The translations under genes and the position numbers were made by a program. Below are positions 1 through 10,728 of a stretch of DNA of 64,000 bases, one piece after another. The notes under the pieces are model-generated. The model had not been told where the DNA came from and ran no database searches. It saw only the letters and a list, made by a program, of their open reading frames with translations. Numbering within the stretch: the first letter of the stretch is position 1; each line of letters opens with the position of its first letter. Origin of the DNA: Leptidea sinapis (lineage: Eukaryota > Arthropoda > Insecta > Lepidoptera > Pieridae); NCBI RefSeq assembly GCF_905404315.1, contig NC_066288.1, positions 7,402,501 through 7,466,500 on the forward strand, read 5' to 3'.

Positions 1-5
1 AATAA

Positions 6-545
6 TCTATGTATATAAAGATTCATTGCTGTTCGTTAGTCTCGCTAAAACTCGAGAACGGCTGAACCGATTTGGCTTATTTTGGTGTTGAATTATTTGT
101 GGAAGTCCAGGGAAGGTGTAAAAGGTGAATAAATATGAAAGTTCTCGGAAAAAAATTAATATAAACAAAAATTTTGTTTTTCCTTTGATGTGTCCCCCGT
201 CGTTCAGAAATCAAATTGAAAGAATAATTTAAAATAAATAACTAATTAGATTTTATATATCTTTCTTTCTAAATGATACTAGTGCTTAGTATCATTTAGA
301 GTTCTTCTTCTTTTATTAAGTAGTAGTTCTTGGCCAACATTCAGAAATATAATAGCTGTTTCCCGATGACATCTATTTTGCACACCCCTAAATGATTAGC
401 CTAGATAATTATAAAATAACTATATAACCTAAATAATATATAGTCTGAGAATCGGTCGTCATCTATTTTTGATACCCCAAAAATTTTAATTATTAATTTT
501 CTTACTACTTTATATGACAATAAAACGTTTGCTGGGTCGACTAGT
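6..545 (+). mobile_element. Helitron-like non-autonomous element, diverged
   Basis: This element begins near ATCTATGTATATAAAG and ends GCTGGGTCGACTAGT. The layout matches the better copies in the window: an AT-rich 5' end with a 'gagaacggctgaaccgattt' type block, a 'ctgagaatcggtc' block, and a 3' end in CTAGT. It has no inverted termini and no reading frame. It lies in what should be intron 1 of the minus-strand ABCG-like gene. The Helitron assignment rests on the end pattern and on general knowledge of lepidopteran repeats. Confidence 0.45.
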
Positions 546-1032
546 CTAATATATTAAATTATCTTGTCCCGGTGTTTGTTACCAAACTCCTCCAAAATGG
601 CTGAAACTATTTGTATTAAATTTGGTGTGCATATCGTGTTGGTCTGAGAATCGGGCAACATTTATTCTTTACCTATACCCCTAAAGGATAAGGGTGACCC
701 CTAAAAATATTTTTTTGATTTATTTTTTTTTATTTTATTCCGATTCAGCATTGAAAAATACATACAGCTTCACATTTTCGCCCTTCTACGATCTACAAGT
801 ATTTTTGTATCGCGATTTTTATATTATTCTGTTCCATCCACTAACCCTATAGGTTGCAAGATGGCAATCGAATACAATAATTGTAGTACGATAAATTTTA
901 TATATCTACGATATATTTGGTAGGTCTGAGAATCGGTCGGTATCAATTTTTTATACCCGAAAAGTTTTAATTATTGAATTTTTTTATTTAATTACTTTAT
1001 GCAGCAATACAATGTTTGCTGGGTCAGCTAGT
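546..1032 (+). mobile_element. HEL-1 Helitron-like element
   Basis: It starts CTAATATATTAAATTATC directly after the CTAGT of the preceding copy and ends TTTGCTGGGTCAGCTAGT. The internal blocks 'cggtgtttgttaccaaactcctcc' and 'ggtctgagaatcgggcaaca' are shared with the copies at 2352 and 4421. The two copies abut head to tail, a known habit of rolling-circle elements. Confidence 0.5.
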
Positions 1033-1174
1033 ATCCTCATAATTTTAATAAAATAATCAGTTGTTGAATTTAGGCCTTTGTTGAATTACATAGATGTATT
1101 TATTGCAACACTAAACACCTGAATTATTTAGAAATAATAATAAACATTATTATTTTTATTAAGTAAATAAAAAT

Positions 1175-1325
1175 ATGTAAATCTCGTAACGGAAGACGTA
1201 GTGTTGGTAGACCCCCACAAGATGGACCGACGATCTGGTCAAGATCTCCGGAATACGTTGGATGAGGGCAGCGCAGGACCGATCGTCGTGGAAATCTTTG
1301 GGGTCTTCCGGCTGATGATGATAAA
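1175..1325 (+). mobile_element. LINE-C (RTE-like) 3' coding end, fragment
   Basis: In the plus frame the stretch 1190-1300 reads as the extreme C-terminus of an RTE-like endonuclease/reverse transcriptase: GRxSVGRPP, then RWTDDLVKISGIRWM, then RAAQDRSSWKSLG. The frame is broken once near GRPP. It is followed by a CTGATGATGATAA tail, and short TGA-type tails are usual for RTE elements. It lies in the presumed intron of the minus-strand gene. Confidence 0.6.
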
Positions 1326-1854
1326 ATCGTAAACATATACCGGGTCAAATTTAATAACTAATCATCCGTCATCTAAATAAACACAGATATCAGTCAAGCC
1401 GTTTGGGTAAAAATGAAATAAAAACAAAAAACAGAAATAGGTTTTTTTTTCGTATAAATATTATTTGTATATAACATGAGTTGTATATAACATTACATAT
1501 TTTGGTATTATTGTTATCGTAACGCAAACTTCACATTACTAACCTTTGATGAGATAACAACATTATATTCGCCGTTTATTACAAATTATTATATTATTAA
1601 AATGTTATAATACCTCGTATTAGATTAGCAATAGCGTAATATGATATACAATAATTTACTTTTAAAATAACAAATAAATTATTTTTGATACTTTATTTTA
1701 TTTTTATTTTTTAATAAAACTGAAGTGTTAGTTAATACTGATTGCACACCTTTCTTTTCATTTTAATGTTTAAATTAATTATAATATTTTTATAATGCAA
1801 AAATATTTTTTAAAAAAATAAAAAAATTTAGAACAATAAAAAAGAAACACTTAC
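1326..1854. other. AT-rich intronic sequence
   Basis: Very AT-rich sequence with no recognisable element or exon. It lies directly downstream (minus strand) of the ABCG-like exon donor and is best read as intron 1. Confidence 0.4.
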
Positions 1855-2017
1855 TGTTTTTTCTTAATCCAATCCAGACGCTCAGTGAAATATTCCTGAA
1901 CTCAATATCAACGTTAGTTGGCGGGGGCATATTTATCTGCAGGGTTCTGCATTCCTGGTAATCCTTCCCCTTGACTTTTTGCCCCAATTCTTGCAACATA
2001 GCTAAAGCACTGGCCAT
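1855..2017 (-). CDS. first coding exon of an ABCG-type transporter (partial gene)
   Basis: On the minus strand an ATG at 2017 opens a 54-codon exon that stops at a clean GTAAGT donor (intron begins at 1854) and leaves one base of the next codon, so the intron is phase 1. The context CAAAATGG suits an animal start, and an in-frame TGA lies 21 bases upstream. The product starts MASALAMLQELGQKV and ends in NVDIEFRNISLSVWIGLRKN. That VDIxFxNI block matches the sequence just before the nucleotide-binding domain in insect ABCG half-transporters, which move lipids, pigments or hormones across membranes. The Walker A motif would be in the next exon, beyond the left edge. The exon at 57649 on the other strand ends in the same block and phase. 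The call rests on a short N-terminal motif, so another gene family cannot be excluded. Confidence 0.55.
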
Positions 2018-2180
2018 TTTGAAAGTACACCGAATAACTCAATTATTAAAATTAAATACCACTGCACTGTAAGCCCATAAGGAACAATATTTTTTTTTTT
2101 GTAATTTTTCGTAGATGTAAACACGCGCACCGCTTCGACCGCCGATAACGACTGGCCACGCATTGATACGCGCGAATTGA
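2018..2180 (-). promoter_or_regulatory. candidate 5' UTR/promoter of the left ABCG-like gene
   Basis: Upstream of the ATG at 2017 there is AT-rich sequence, then at about 2124-2175 a patch far richer in CpG than its surroundings (cgcgcaccgcttcgaccgcc and following). No TATA box or initiator can be assigned by eye. The call rests on position and composition only. Confidence 0.25.
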
Positions 2181-2351
2181 ACCAAACTATAGTTTTATTT
2201 AAAATCCTTTAAGCTGATAGCATTTATTTACGAAGCCATCGAACAAGTGCAAGGTTGAAACTATTAGTTTAATTGTGGACTTGATAATGAGGGAAGTAGC
2301 CGCAAGACAACTACACAGGACAATAAATGGGAATTTAGTTCGTATATTATA

Positions 2352-2675
2352 TCTAATATATAAAACTCTCATGTCGCGGTGTTTGTAGTTAAACTCCTTC
2401 GAAACGGCTTGACGGATTCTCATGAAATTTTAAGTGCATATCGGGTAGGTCTGAGAATCGAACAACATCTATTTTTCATCCCCCTAAATATTAAGGGTGG
2501 ACCACGCCAAATTTTTTTTTTTTAATTTATTTGACATTTTTTTTTACATTTGTTTGATTATGAGTCAGCATTAAAAAATACATACTACTTCAAATTTTAA
2601 CCCAACTCCAATCAACACTTACATTTGTATCGCGATTTTAATATCGGCAATACAACGTTTGCTGGGTCAGCTAGT
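2352..2675 (+). mobile_element. HEL-1 Helitron-like element, complete-looking
   Basis: It starts TCTAATATATAAAACTCTC and ends GTTTGCTGGGTCAGCTAGT. A 5' TC and a 3' CTAG-type end without inverted termini are the Helitron pattern. It carries the family blocks 'ctccttcgaaacggcttgac', 'ggtctgagaatcg' and 'aagggtggaccacgcc'. It is non-coding. Confidence 0.55.
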
Positions 2676-3060
2676 AAGTACTAAAAAATATATGTCCACA
2701 TGGTTATCACTGTGGGTCATGGATTCTTGTAGCGGACGATAAAATTATGTCCCTAATTAATAAAATATTTATATAACAGCAACGATTTTTAATACAATCT
2801 TTTATGAAAATCAGGTTTAAAGTTAAATATTTACCAAATTATAATGTAGTTTTTCACAAAACTGAGATATAATCTATTAAAGATAACTCTGAAAATATAT
2901 TAGGTAATTGAGTGGGCATAAAAAAATACAAAAAACATTATTTTACATGTTTTTCATTTGTTAAGGTTTATTTTGACTGTCAAATATTTAACGGGATACG
3001 ATAAACTTACTGTTTATATATAAAAATATCACAAACTCCAAATTTTTTAAAGGGGCTGGT
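2676..3060. other. unannotated AT-rich stretch
   Basis: Nothing recognisable: no long frame, no terminal repeats, and no match to the other families in the window that I could see. Confidence 0.3.
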
Positions 3061-3061
3061 A

Positions 3062-3360
3062 AAGACCAATGGAAGGCTCCTTTGCGCTGGATGCCGGCTT
3101 GATTATGGGTACCACAACGGCGCCTATATCTGCCTTGAAGCAGTAATGTTTAAATATTACTGTTTCGGTCTAAAGGGCGCCGTAGCTAGTGAATTACTGG
3201 GCAAATGAGACTTAACATCTGATATCTCAAGGTGACGAGCGACTTAGAATTTTTGGGTTTTCAATCATCCTTAGCGGCACTGCATTGTAATGGGCAGGGC
3301 GTATCAATTGCCATCAGCTGAAAGTCCTGCTCGTCTCGTCCCTTATTTTCATAAAAAAAA
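3062..3360 (+). mobile_element. REP-S short retroposon, near full length
   Basis: This is the best-preserved long copy of a retroposon present about a dozen times. It runs from 'ggaaggctcctttgcgctgg' through the core GGCGCCGTAGCTAGTG, a 'gtgacgagcg' block and 'gcggcactgcattgtaatgg', to 'gtcccttattttcat' and an A-run. The one-sided A-rich end and the absence of inverted ends indicate retroposition, as a SINE or a LINE 3' tail. It is non-coding. Confidence 0.55.
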
Positions 3361-3397
3361 TGTCACAAACATTTACTCTGCATTCAATTTATATAAT

Positions 3398-3767
3398 ACT
3401 AGTTGACTCGACAGACGTTGTTCTGTACGTCATAATAAAAAAAATACTGATTTTTTTTATGAATTTGTCAAAAATATTTCATAACATCAAGAATTATATC
3501 GTAAAATATACTTCCTGTTCTTATAATGAAATTGTTTCACAGCAGAACTGTCAAACCGTGTGTCAATAAATTCTCTCGTAGAAAATATGTCCATACAAAA
3601 CAAATATTGGAATTAAAAATAATTATGGGTCTCAAATCGATATAAAAACTATCCTATCTCTCAAGACTAAACTGCACTCGATGAAGTAATCCCCATTAAA
3701 ATCCGTTCATTAGTTTAGAAGTCCATCACGGACAAACAACGTGTCACGTAATTTATATATATTAAGA
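3398..3767 (-). mobile_element. HEL-2 Helitron-like element
   Basis: Read on the minus strand it starts with an ATATATAAATTACGTGACAC type sequence and ends ACAACGTCTGTCGAGTCAACTAGT-like (plus strand begins actagttgactcgacag). The same family occurs as the tandem pair 26571-27282. It is non-coding. Confidence 0.5.
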
Positions 3768-3925
3768 TTTGAAAATATTATAACAATTTTATATGTATTT
3801 TCCTCGTAAGTAGGTGTAGTATACTAGGACTCAACTGATGAAAAATTTATGAAATATATTAAAGCTTCTTTTACAAAGAAGGATTACTATAGTATAATTA
3901 ACTGATTGAATTGATTATATATTTT

Positions 3926-4364
3926 ACTAGCTGACCCGTCAAACATTGTTTTGCCATATGAATTATTTTAAGTGTTTGACCGTTTTTTCTCAGACTTACT
4001 TACTTAAAGCCGACCTCTACGAAAAAGTCTTTTCATTTTTCTGGTTAACTTAATATAGCATAAAACATTCACAAAAAATGTGGCCCTCTATGGGTAAGAA
4101 AGATTTTAAAATCTTTCAGTAGATCCGGAGATTAAAAAGAGAGAAAGTATTTTATTTATTCATCAACATTTCAATGTTTTTAAATTATTTTGCTTTTCGG
4201 AATGGAACATTATAGTTTTAAAAATTATAGCCTATGTGTTATTCTGGTGTGTAAGCTATATTATTGAAAAGTTTCATCAAAATCCATTCAGTAGTTTTTG
4301 AATTAAAGGAGTACAAACATACATCCAGACATACAAACTTTCAGATTTATAATATTAGTAGGAT
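3926..4364 (-). mobile_element. HEL-3 Helitron-like element
   Basis: On the minus strand it begins ATCCTACTAATATTATAAA, contains an 'aaaactactgaatggatttt' block, and ends in a CAAACATTG..GGTCAGCTAGT-type terminus. I recognise this end pair as a very common lepidopteran Helitron-like family. Confidence 0.5.
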
Positions 4365-4420
4365 AATGATGCATGGTTCTTGTCTGGTTCCGCGCAGGCC
4401 ACCAAAAATTGTACAGTATT

Positions 4421-4706
4421 ACTAGCTGACCCAGCAAACGTTGTATTGCCGATATTAAAATCGCGATACAAAAGTAACTGTTGATCGTAGATGGGAGAAA
4501 ATTTGAAGTTGTATGTATTTTTTAATGCTGACTCACAATCAAACAAATTTAAAAAAAAAGTCAAAAAAAATTTGGCGTGGACCACCCTTTAGGGGTATGA
4601 AAAATAGATGTAGACCTACCCAATATGCACTCAAAATTTCATGAGAAGCCGTTTCGAAGGAGTCTAACTACAAACACCGCGACATGAGAATTTTATATAT
4701 TAGATA
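4421..4706 (-). mobile_element. HEL-1 Helitron-like element
   Basis: This is the reverse complement of the 2352-2675 type. The plus strand starts ACTAGCTGACCCAGCAAACG and finishes in 'tttatatattagat'. It shares all family blocks but has small deletions, for example part of the 'gagaatcggtc' block. Confidence 0.5.
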
Positions 4707-5157
4707 TTAAGTAGGCCTGGTAGGACTTATATGATAGAATATAGGCTTTTCAGCCTATCTTTTTTGCAGTTTCTTATCAGTTCTTCTTCCCATATCAAAT
4801 CTCCTTTACGATCTGATGTAGCGTCATGAGGTTTACCAAGTGTTGTTTATCCTAATGATAAATAAATATATTGCTATTCAATTCTATTGCTCACGAGAAT
4901 GTGCGATTACCCTACTAGGTTGTATTCGGACCCTCGGCTTCAAAATCGTGCCTACGATCTGCACCCTCGTAGTAATCATTACAGTTCTTTTCGTGCATCT
5001 AGTAGTCGTTAGTGGTTAGAGAGAGAGGGCATTAACTCTGTCATCAGTAAAACTAACTACTTGAACACAACTATGCTCCACACCAACTATTTCATTAATA
5101 TGCTGTAGAAGATCTGAGTTTCCTATGCGCTATAATGCTTAAAACGAGGCTCCAATC
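4707..5157. other. unannotated stretch
   Basis: No gene or recognisable element. It contains a small hairpin near 4740-4760 (ataggct/agcctat) and a more GC-balanced part at 4880-5000 without an open frame of note. Confidence 0.25.
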
Positions 5158-5724
5158 CACGGACGAGTAAAAAAATAAGGACTCCGTGTCACCTTAAATA
5201 ACAGTGAGGCACTAAAACAAGCCGGTAAACTAAATTATTAAAACTTTCGTGAGTCATTATTCAATTATCTATTAATACGGATTTACGTTTTTGTCGGTGT
5301 CGGTACCGACTAGTTTCGGACCATTCGGAGGTCCTTCACTCCTCTGTTTACGATAACGTTCCACCTCAGTAAGAGGTGGGACGTTATCGCGAACCCACCA
5401 TACTCACCCTGTAAATACATAGCCCCACGCATACACTTACATACATACATCCACTAATACAAGTCGATCGGCTGCCATTATGAGATTTGCCATCGTCTGT
5501 GACAGATCAGTTTGCGTCTCAAGAAAATATTTTAAAAATGCCGTCGTGCGTTGTTAAAAAGTCTAAAAACAATAATATAAAAGTGAGGATATATGATTAT
5601 TTAAGGGAGAAAAAATTGTGTAACTAGTATCCTCCGTAACCACACACACACTAGCTAGGGCTATAAAGGTGCTTCACTTGCTAATATCACGGCGCGGAGT
5701 CCTTTTTTGTTTTACTAGTCCGTG
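5158..5724 (-). mobile_element. MITE-F copy with internal insertion
   Basis: The ends are imperfect inverted repeats: CACGGACGAGTAAAAAAATA on the left and a TTTTACTAGTCCGTG type on the right. The interior matches other copies ('gacagatcagtttgcg', 'gtgttggggctatg'-like blocks) but is about 200 bp longer because of foreign sequence at about 5231-5412. No convincing target duplication was seen. It lies opposite in orientation to the copies at 19707, 29893, 41256, 46615 and 51447. Confidence 0.55.
5231..5412. repeat. insertion inside MITE-F containing a 17-bp hairpin
   Basis: This sequence interrupts the MITE between 'caagccggtaaac' and 'gtaaatacatagcccc', which are nearly adjacent in the other copies. 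It contains an inverted repeat: 5351-5367 (CGATAACGTTCCACCTC) pairs with 5373-5389 with one mismatch around a 5-base loop. Origin unknown. Confidence 0.45.
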
Positions 5725-6300
5725 GATCGTAATAAAATTTTATTTGAAATCTGCTTATTTAGGTCGTAATAAAATTGTATACTTTGATGTTTTGAATAAA
5801 TTATAATATAAATGACAATTTTTTATATAGGACAGTTTCTTTCTTAATAGTAAATATTCTTTAACCCTGCACTCTTTCATCTTTTTTTTTCTAGCCCTAT
5901 CTACTGTTGTCTTAAAAGATACGGCGCCATCAAAAACTGTGGCCTCATGAAATTCTAATTCAAGAATGTGAATTGTTTGTCCTATTTAGAATCTAATCTT
6001 ATCTAGTGTGATCACTGATAAAAATAGCTTCCAACTTCGTATTTGAAATGTTTCGATTAGATTCTCATTAGACACTTTATTTATCACATAGATCTCACCT
6101 TACATACACATTATACGATATGGTTTACACATTAGCTGGAAACAATTTAGGAACAAGTACGGTCAGGGTTTTCCAATATCACTAAATTGGATATGTTTTC
6201 TAACCTCGCTTTCGATTTCCTAATTAGATTTGATATAAATTAAATATTGTAATTAGACCTTTAACTTATCACGAATATATATTTTTTATGTTATTTAAAA
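5725..6300. other. unannotated AT-rich stretch
   Basis: No gene or recognised element. Sequences around 6000-6120 have partly symmetrical 'gattagattc' patches but no defined ends. Confidence 0.25.
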
Positions 6301-6302
6301 TT

Positions 6303-6352
6303 TTAATTTGGAATGTTAATATTATGAAGGATGACCTGACATTCCAAATTAA
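6303..6352. repeat. perfect 14-bp inverted repeat
   Basis: TTAATTTGGAATGT at 6303-6316 is the exact reverse complement of 6339-6352, with a 22-base loop. It may be the core of an old foldback element. No flanking duplication was identified. Confidence 0.5.
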
Positions 6353-6775
6353 ATTTAGATCTATTAAACTATATATTGATATCAGTGAATGTGTACATAT
6401 TCTCTGATGTACTTCAACACCAGCCAAGCAAAACTCTAAGACAAAAGCGAATCACTCGGGGTTTGTTCCGATATGCACTGCGAGCACTGAATAGTGCTAT
6501 CACTGTAGAAAAATTCGTTCCGTTATGGACTGCCAGCAGGGGTGGGACAGACGCCTTAAAGTGACGTTTTCAGAAGACTGTGGTGACATCTGTTAGTTGG
6601 CCCGAAAATGAAACCTTTGTCAGCTGTCACTCGCTTTGAAACCTTTCAACTTTTCTTTAATTGTGTCACTGCCCACTGGTCATAAAATGGCGGCTACGCC
6701 TAGCGTTTGCACATGAATGTAGCTCTCGTGTTCCATTTTGCATATTTCCACTACTAAATCTATCCTTTATGTTCT

Positions 6776-6897
6776 ATGTTGTGACAAAATTAAATAACTA
6801 ACTCTACACGCAATTTCAACATGGAAAAAAATTGCAATACCTACATTAAAAAGTAGAGTTAATAGTTATTTAATTGCGTCACAACATTAAAAATGAA
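6776..6897. repeat. foldback repeat
   Basis: The left arm 6776-6807 (ATGTTGTGACAAAATTAAAT and onward to CTCTAC) is the imperfect inverse of the right arm 6853-6897. The arms are over 30 bp and the loop about 45 bp. It is probably a small palindromic MITE. Confidence 0.45.
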
Positions 6898-7635
6898 TTT
6901 TATAATTTGGAGCTTATAATAGTTATTTTCGGGGCCAATCTCCAGATGGCGCTAGTTTTCAAATAGACAGCTCATAATGCGTCGAGAGGGCTCTTTTTTC
7001 CCTATATATTATTATACTCTTTGACTGCCAGTATACTGCCGCAGTACCCTAAGGAAATATATGACGTCATGAATCGCCGCCATATTCTGCTGTGAGCACT
7101 GGCGTTTTCGGAGTAAGCTACTCGCAGTACTTTAATCACGTGATCAGTCAAAACCACTCGAGTGCCTATTATAAAAAAAACGTTAAACAATACCTACAGT
7201 TTAATCCCAAAGTAATAAAGTTCTGTAATTAGTTTGGTTTAATTATTAAAAAATGGGAGAGTTGCAAAAATTAACCTTATTAGACTGTATTAAAAATTAC
7301 TACTAAATTACCTGTAATTTTATTTCGTTTATTGTTATCAATAATATTTTTTTTAAACTCCTAAATTTTACCCTATATAACCTCTGTACATTAACTTATA
7401 CACAAAATTAATGTACTATAATAATTTTAAATTGACAGTACTCCAACAACAGTTTTTTTTAATGAACTAGAAAACTTATATTACACTCATTTGAATGCTG
7501 CGTCTAAAAATGCGGCTGGCAGTATACTGAATTGCGTTCCGTTTTAAATAGTAAACAGTATAACTAACTAAAAAGAAACGGCTTTACACTATACTAAATT
7601 GACGTCACATGGCCTCGATTGTATGGAACGTGCAG
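6898..7635. other. unannotated stretch
   Basis: No supportable gene. A 'ccagatggcgctag' piece at about 6943 recalls MITE ends seen again near 57050. The rest is AT-rich. Confidence 0.25.
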
Positions 7636-7638
7636 CCA

Positions 7639-7800
7639 TTGATAGATTGACAGATGACGGCTATTATCTTGTGAAAAACAGAGATAGCCGAAATCAACGA
7701 AGTTTTAATTAAATGTTCGTTTTCAGATTTAGCGGGATTATACTTCGTCGCCATCGCCATACTGTAATTATTACTATTTCAAACTTATGGCAAATGACTG
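7639..7800 (+). repeat. dispersed repeat, copy 1
   Basis: The segment from 'attgatagattgacagatg' to 'attatttcaaacttatg' recurs inverted at 62775-62930 with about the same length and scattered differences and small indels. It is non-coding and of unknown class. It may be the edge of a larger element. Confidence 0.5.
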
Positions 7801-8035
7801 CACGTTTCATACTAAAACTTTGGCAGTCCTGTCTCTATTACCTAGTTTTTACATCCTCTTTGGTCATCACTGAAACATTCAGGGGCACTGACGACTCATA
7901 ATATTATAAGAAATAGAAAATCAAATACAAAATTTGAAAATAGAATTCCTTGGAAACTTGTTAGCATGTTTTCCAACTTTCGACGATGACGTTCTTTTCA
8001 TATAGAACGTCATAATTATGATGTTAAGTATTAAT

Positions 8036-8212
8036 TCCGCAACGGTTTACTACATAATAATAATAATAATAATATTAACACACTCTACCACAACTTATCT
8101 TGCCACAAACTAGGCATAGCCATATGTAGCCATATGGCTAAACAAGTAGCAGTAGCCAGTAGCATATGGCAAAGACAACAATATATTTAATACAATATAC
8201 TTACTTAAACAT
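8036..8212 (-). mobile_element. tRNA-SINE (type 1) body without head
   Basis: It shares 'caatatatttaatacaatat', 'acttacttaaacatacat' and an ATA-repeat tail with the better copies at 18812 and 20825, but stops before the tRNA-like head. The tail (ATA)n lies at 8049-8070. Confidence 0.5.
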
Positions 8213-8289
8213 ACATAATCTAAATAACTTCGATACGTGTTTCGCCTCCAGACAATACCTCTTCAGCAACAACTGTTGACTCGCGATAC

Positions 8290-8580
8290 TAAAGATCATG
8301 GCAATGCTTAAGTTTAGAAATGCCATTAATTGTAGCAAGAGATAAAAATGGAAATGGATGGGACACATCCTTAGAGATAATGGGAACAAATGGACAAAGA
8401 AAGTTACAGAGTGGATATCACTTAACGAAAAACGAAGAAAAGGGAGGCAATTTAGAAAATGGGTGGATGATATACGTAGCTGGCCCCTTGTGGCTACGTA
8501 TGGCTCGATATAGAAAGGAGTGGAAGATGCTAGAGGAGGCATATGTCCAAGGACAAGCTGCGTAGTAGGCAAACTGGATC
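8290..8580 (+). mobile_element. LINE-C (RTE-like) 3' coding end
   Basis: In shifting plus frames it reads KWKWMGHILR, then GRQFRKWVDDIR, then a DRKEW-like motif and LEEAYVQ near 8510-8560. This is the standard C-terminal order of RTE-like endonuclease/reverse transcriptases. Several frameshifts make it a pseudogene. Confidence 0.6.
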
Positions 8581-8598
8581 CTAAATTATTTTGAAACA

Positions 8599-9192
8599 GT
8601 CTTATTCATAATGACTTAACGGACATTTAAAACATCGCATATAGACGCTTGTTAAAAAATAGTATTCATAATCGGATATTAGAGCTAAAGCGCTCATTAT
8701 CTCATCGATGAAGCTGATGTGGCTTAAAGTAGCTAGGACCCTTCTATAAACATATTTTAAGCCCTCTATAGGAAAAAACATGGACGACATCGATCAGCTG
8801 TCTAGTATTTGACGTCAGTCAGTTCATAGTAGTTTTTTTTTAAATTTATTTAGTAGCACGGGTTCATAGCTGCAACTAGTTTTCATTACCAACCTACAGC
8901 GCTACTCAAAACTTTGATTTTTGAATTTTGAACTTTTGTTATCGATTTTTGACAACTGACAAGGCATTGACATTGAAAAGCTGTCTGTTCCTATAGACAG
9001 TTCCTCGTCAAATCACTTAAAATCATGTTTTTTGTACGAAATGGCAACATTGCGTACTATAGAGACGTAATAGTTATCGTAGGTTACCAAACGATTATGA
9101 ATAAGGCATTTTATCGAACGTTCGGTAGCTTAAAATACGTTTTAACTATTATAGGTTTATACCATCGATAAATGTTTTATTATGAATAAGAC
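8599..9192. mobile_element. foldback/MITE with GTCTTATTCATAAT ends
   Basis: GTCTTATTCATAAT at 8599-8612 is matched inversely at 9179-9192, enclosing about 570 bp without a long frame. The end motif is close to that of the 138-bp element at 35164-35301 (CTTATTCATAAT). No clear target-site duplication was found. Confidence 0.45.
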
Positions 9193-9347
9193 GGTAATAA
9201 TTTAAAAGATTGTTATACAGTAATAAAAGCTTTAAATGGCAATGGACTACCATAAAACAGCGCCCAATTCTGTTAATTTTCTTGCAATATTCTCATTTTA
9301 TAATCGATTGTGGCCTCATTCCCAAAAGAGTTTTCTATTAGTCTACA

Positions 9348-9545
9348 TAATATAATACCCGACAGACGTTGTCCTGTACACATAATACGTAGGAGAATTA
9401 ATACAGTCGGTATTGAGAATCTTAGCCAATCTCAAATTAACTGGTACACTTTAAAAAAAATCAATTGTGAATCTAAACCATCCTCGAATCCACTTGAACA
9501 CACACAAATAATTTCATTCAAATTGGTCCAGTCCAACAGTGAACG
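9348..9545 (-). mobile_element. HEL-2-like fragment
   Basis: It begins 'ataatacccgacagacgttg', resembling the inverted 3' end of HEL-2, and ends around 'attggtccagtccaac'. It has lost the CTAGT terminus. Adjacent sequence 9545-9570 (CCGGCTGATGATGACTG) resembles an RTE tail. Confidence 0.35.
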
Positions 9546-9570
9546 TCCTCCGGCTGATGATGACTGTCCA

Positions 9571-9814
9571 GCCCTTTAGGAGGAGTTTACTGCCAACACA
9601 CGTACAGAAGAATTATATATGTTATATATCTAGGTTAGTTCATTGATAATGTAAATTAATGTATACACTTTTATAATAAAATCACAGTCACTGTTGAGGC
9701 ATAAATAAATTTAAATGTTTTATTAAACAATGGCTCTGCCGTAAGTCCTACTACACCACAGCTGAATATGATCTGAATTCTTGTCTCTCTTATTTTCTCT
9801 TCTTTATTCTCTCA
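9571..9814. other. unannotated stretch between repeats
   Basis: AT-rich sequence with no recognised element. 9690-9720 reads as an ordinary AT-rich tail-like sequence. Confidence 0.2.
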
Positions 9815-9975
9815 TCCAACGTATTCCGGCGATCTTGACCAACTAGTCGGTCCATCTTGTGGGGGGGCTCCCAACACTTTGTCTTCCGGTACGTGGTCGC
9901 CATTTAAGGACTTAACTGCCCCAACAGCCGTTCTCTGGATCTGTCCGTTGAACTACGTGCCCTGCCACACGCCCT
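9815..9975 (-). mobile_element. LINE-C (RTE-like) 3' fragment
   Basis: On the minus strand it carries the same GRRSVG..P and WTD(D)L..IAGIRW-type blocks as 1175-1325 and 47795-48125. It is interrupted by frameshifts and a G-run. Confidence 0.55.
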
Positions 9976-10324
9976 AATGCCTTCATTCAATGTATTTACA
10001 CCGTTACCGTTAGTTAGTTACTATTTAGTGTCCGATAATTATTATCAGACACGCACGATTATCGGACGGATTCATCGGACTAGTGCGACTAGGCTGACAT
10101 GATGAACTGTCATAAGTATTAAAATAATAACCAATCTAATATTCTTAATAACTTATACCTTACATTTTCAGATGTTCAGCGTATGTTGAGGACGGCCAAG
10201 CGAACAAATGTGTCGATCCTCTCACAGCTCAAGATAAAAACCTGTCTGTCCACGATATTCCACCAACGAATTATTTATTATTGTAACCACATAATGTGAA
10301 GAGGTAATGAGAACCTGGAGAAAT

Positions 10325-10475
10325 CGATCGTAGTTGGCACACACACGAACACAGATGGCAAGCGAGCCCGAGACCGATCTCCCGCCAGATGGACCGACCA
10401 AATAAAAGACTCCAGGTCCCCGAGGTTTAGCTCCGTCGTCAGGGCCGCGATGGAGAGAAGCCGATGGAAACAAAT
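10325..10475 (+). mobile_element. LINE-C (RTE-like) 3' fragment
   Basis: The plus frame reads RARDRSPARWTDQIKD, then FSSVVRAAMERSRWKQIV, an RTE-like C-terminus from a different subfamily than the copy at 1175. It is followed by unrelated sequence, so it is 3' truncated or very old. Confidence 0.55.
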
Positions 10476-10728
10476 AGTTTACTCCAAGTGTGCTCTAAGA
10501 TCCTCAGTCATGAGGGAACGACTAGAGAGAGAGACTTTTACAGAATATCTGTATATTTCGAATTATAAGAAGGAAATAGCTAACCAGATCAATTTTATTT
10601 TCCTTCTGCCAGATTTCTTCATTCTGCACTAAGCGATTTATGTTATTAAGGAAGATATTTTCAACTGGTTCAAGGGTATACAAACATATAACAATCGTGC
10701 GAAATATAAAAAGAGGTATATGTTCAGT

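Noticed and set aside
6376..6564. 62-codon plus frame
   Set aside because: No domain, no splice signals and no similarity I recognise.
8049..8070. short tandem ATA array as a CRISPR-like or satellite array
   Set aside because: It is the tail of a SINE. No direct repeat/spacer structure exists anywhere in the window.
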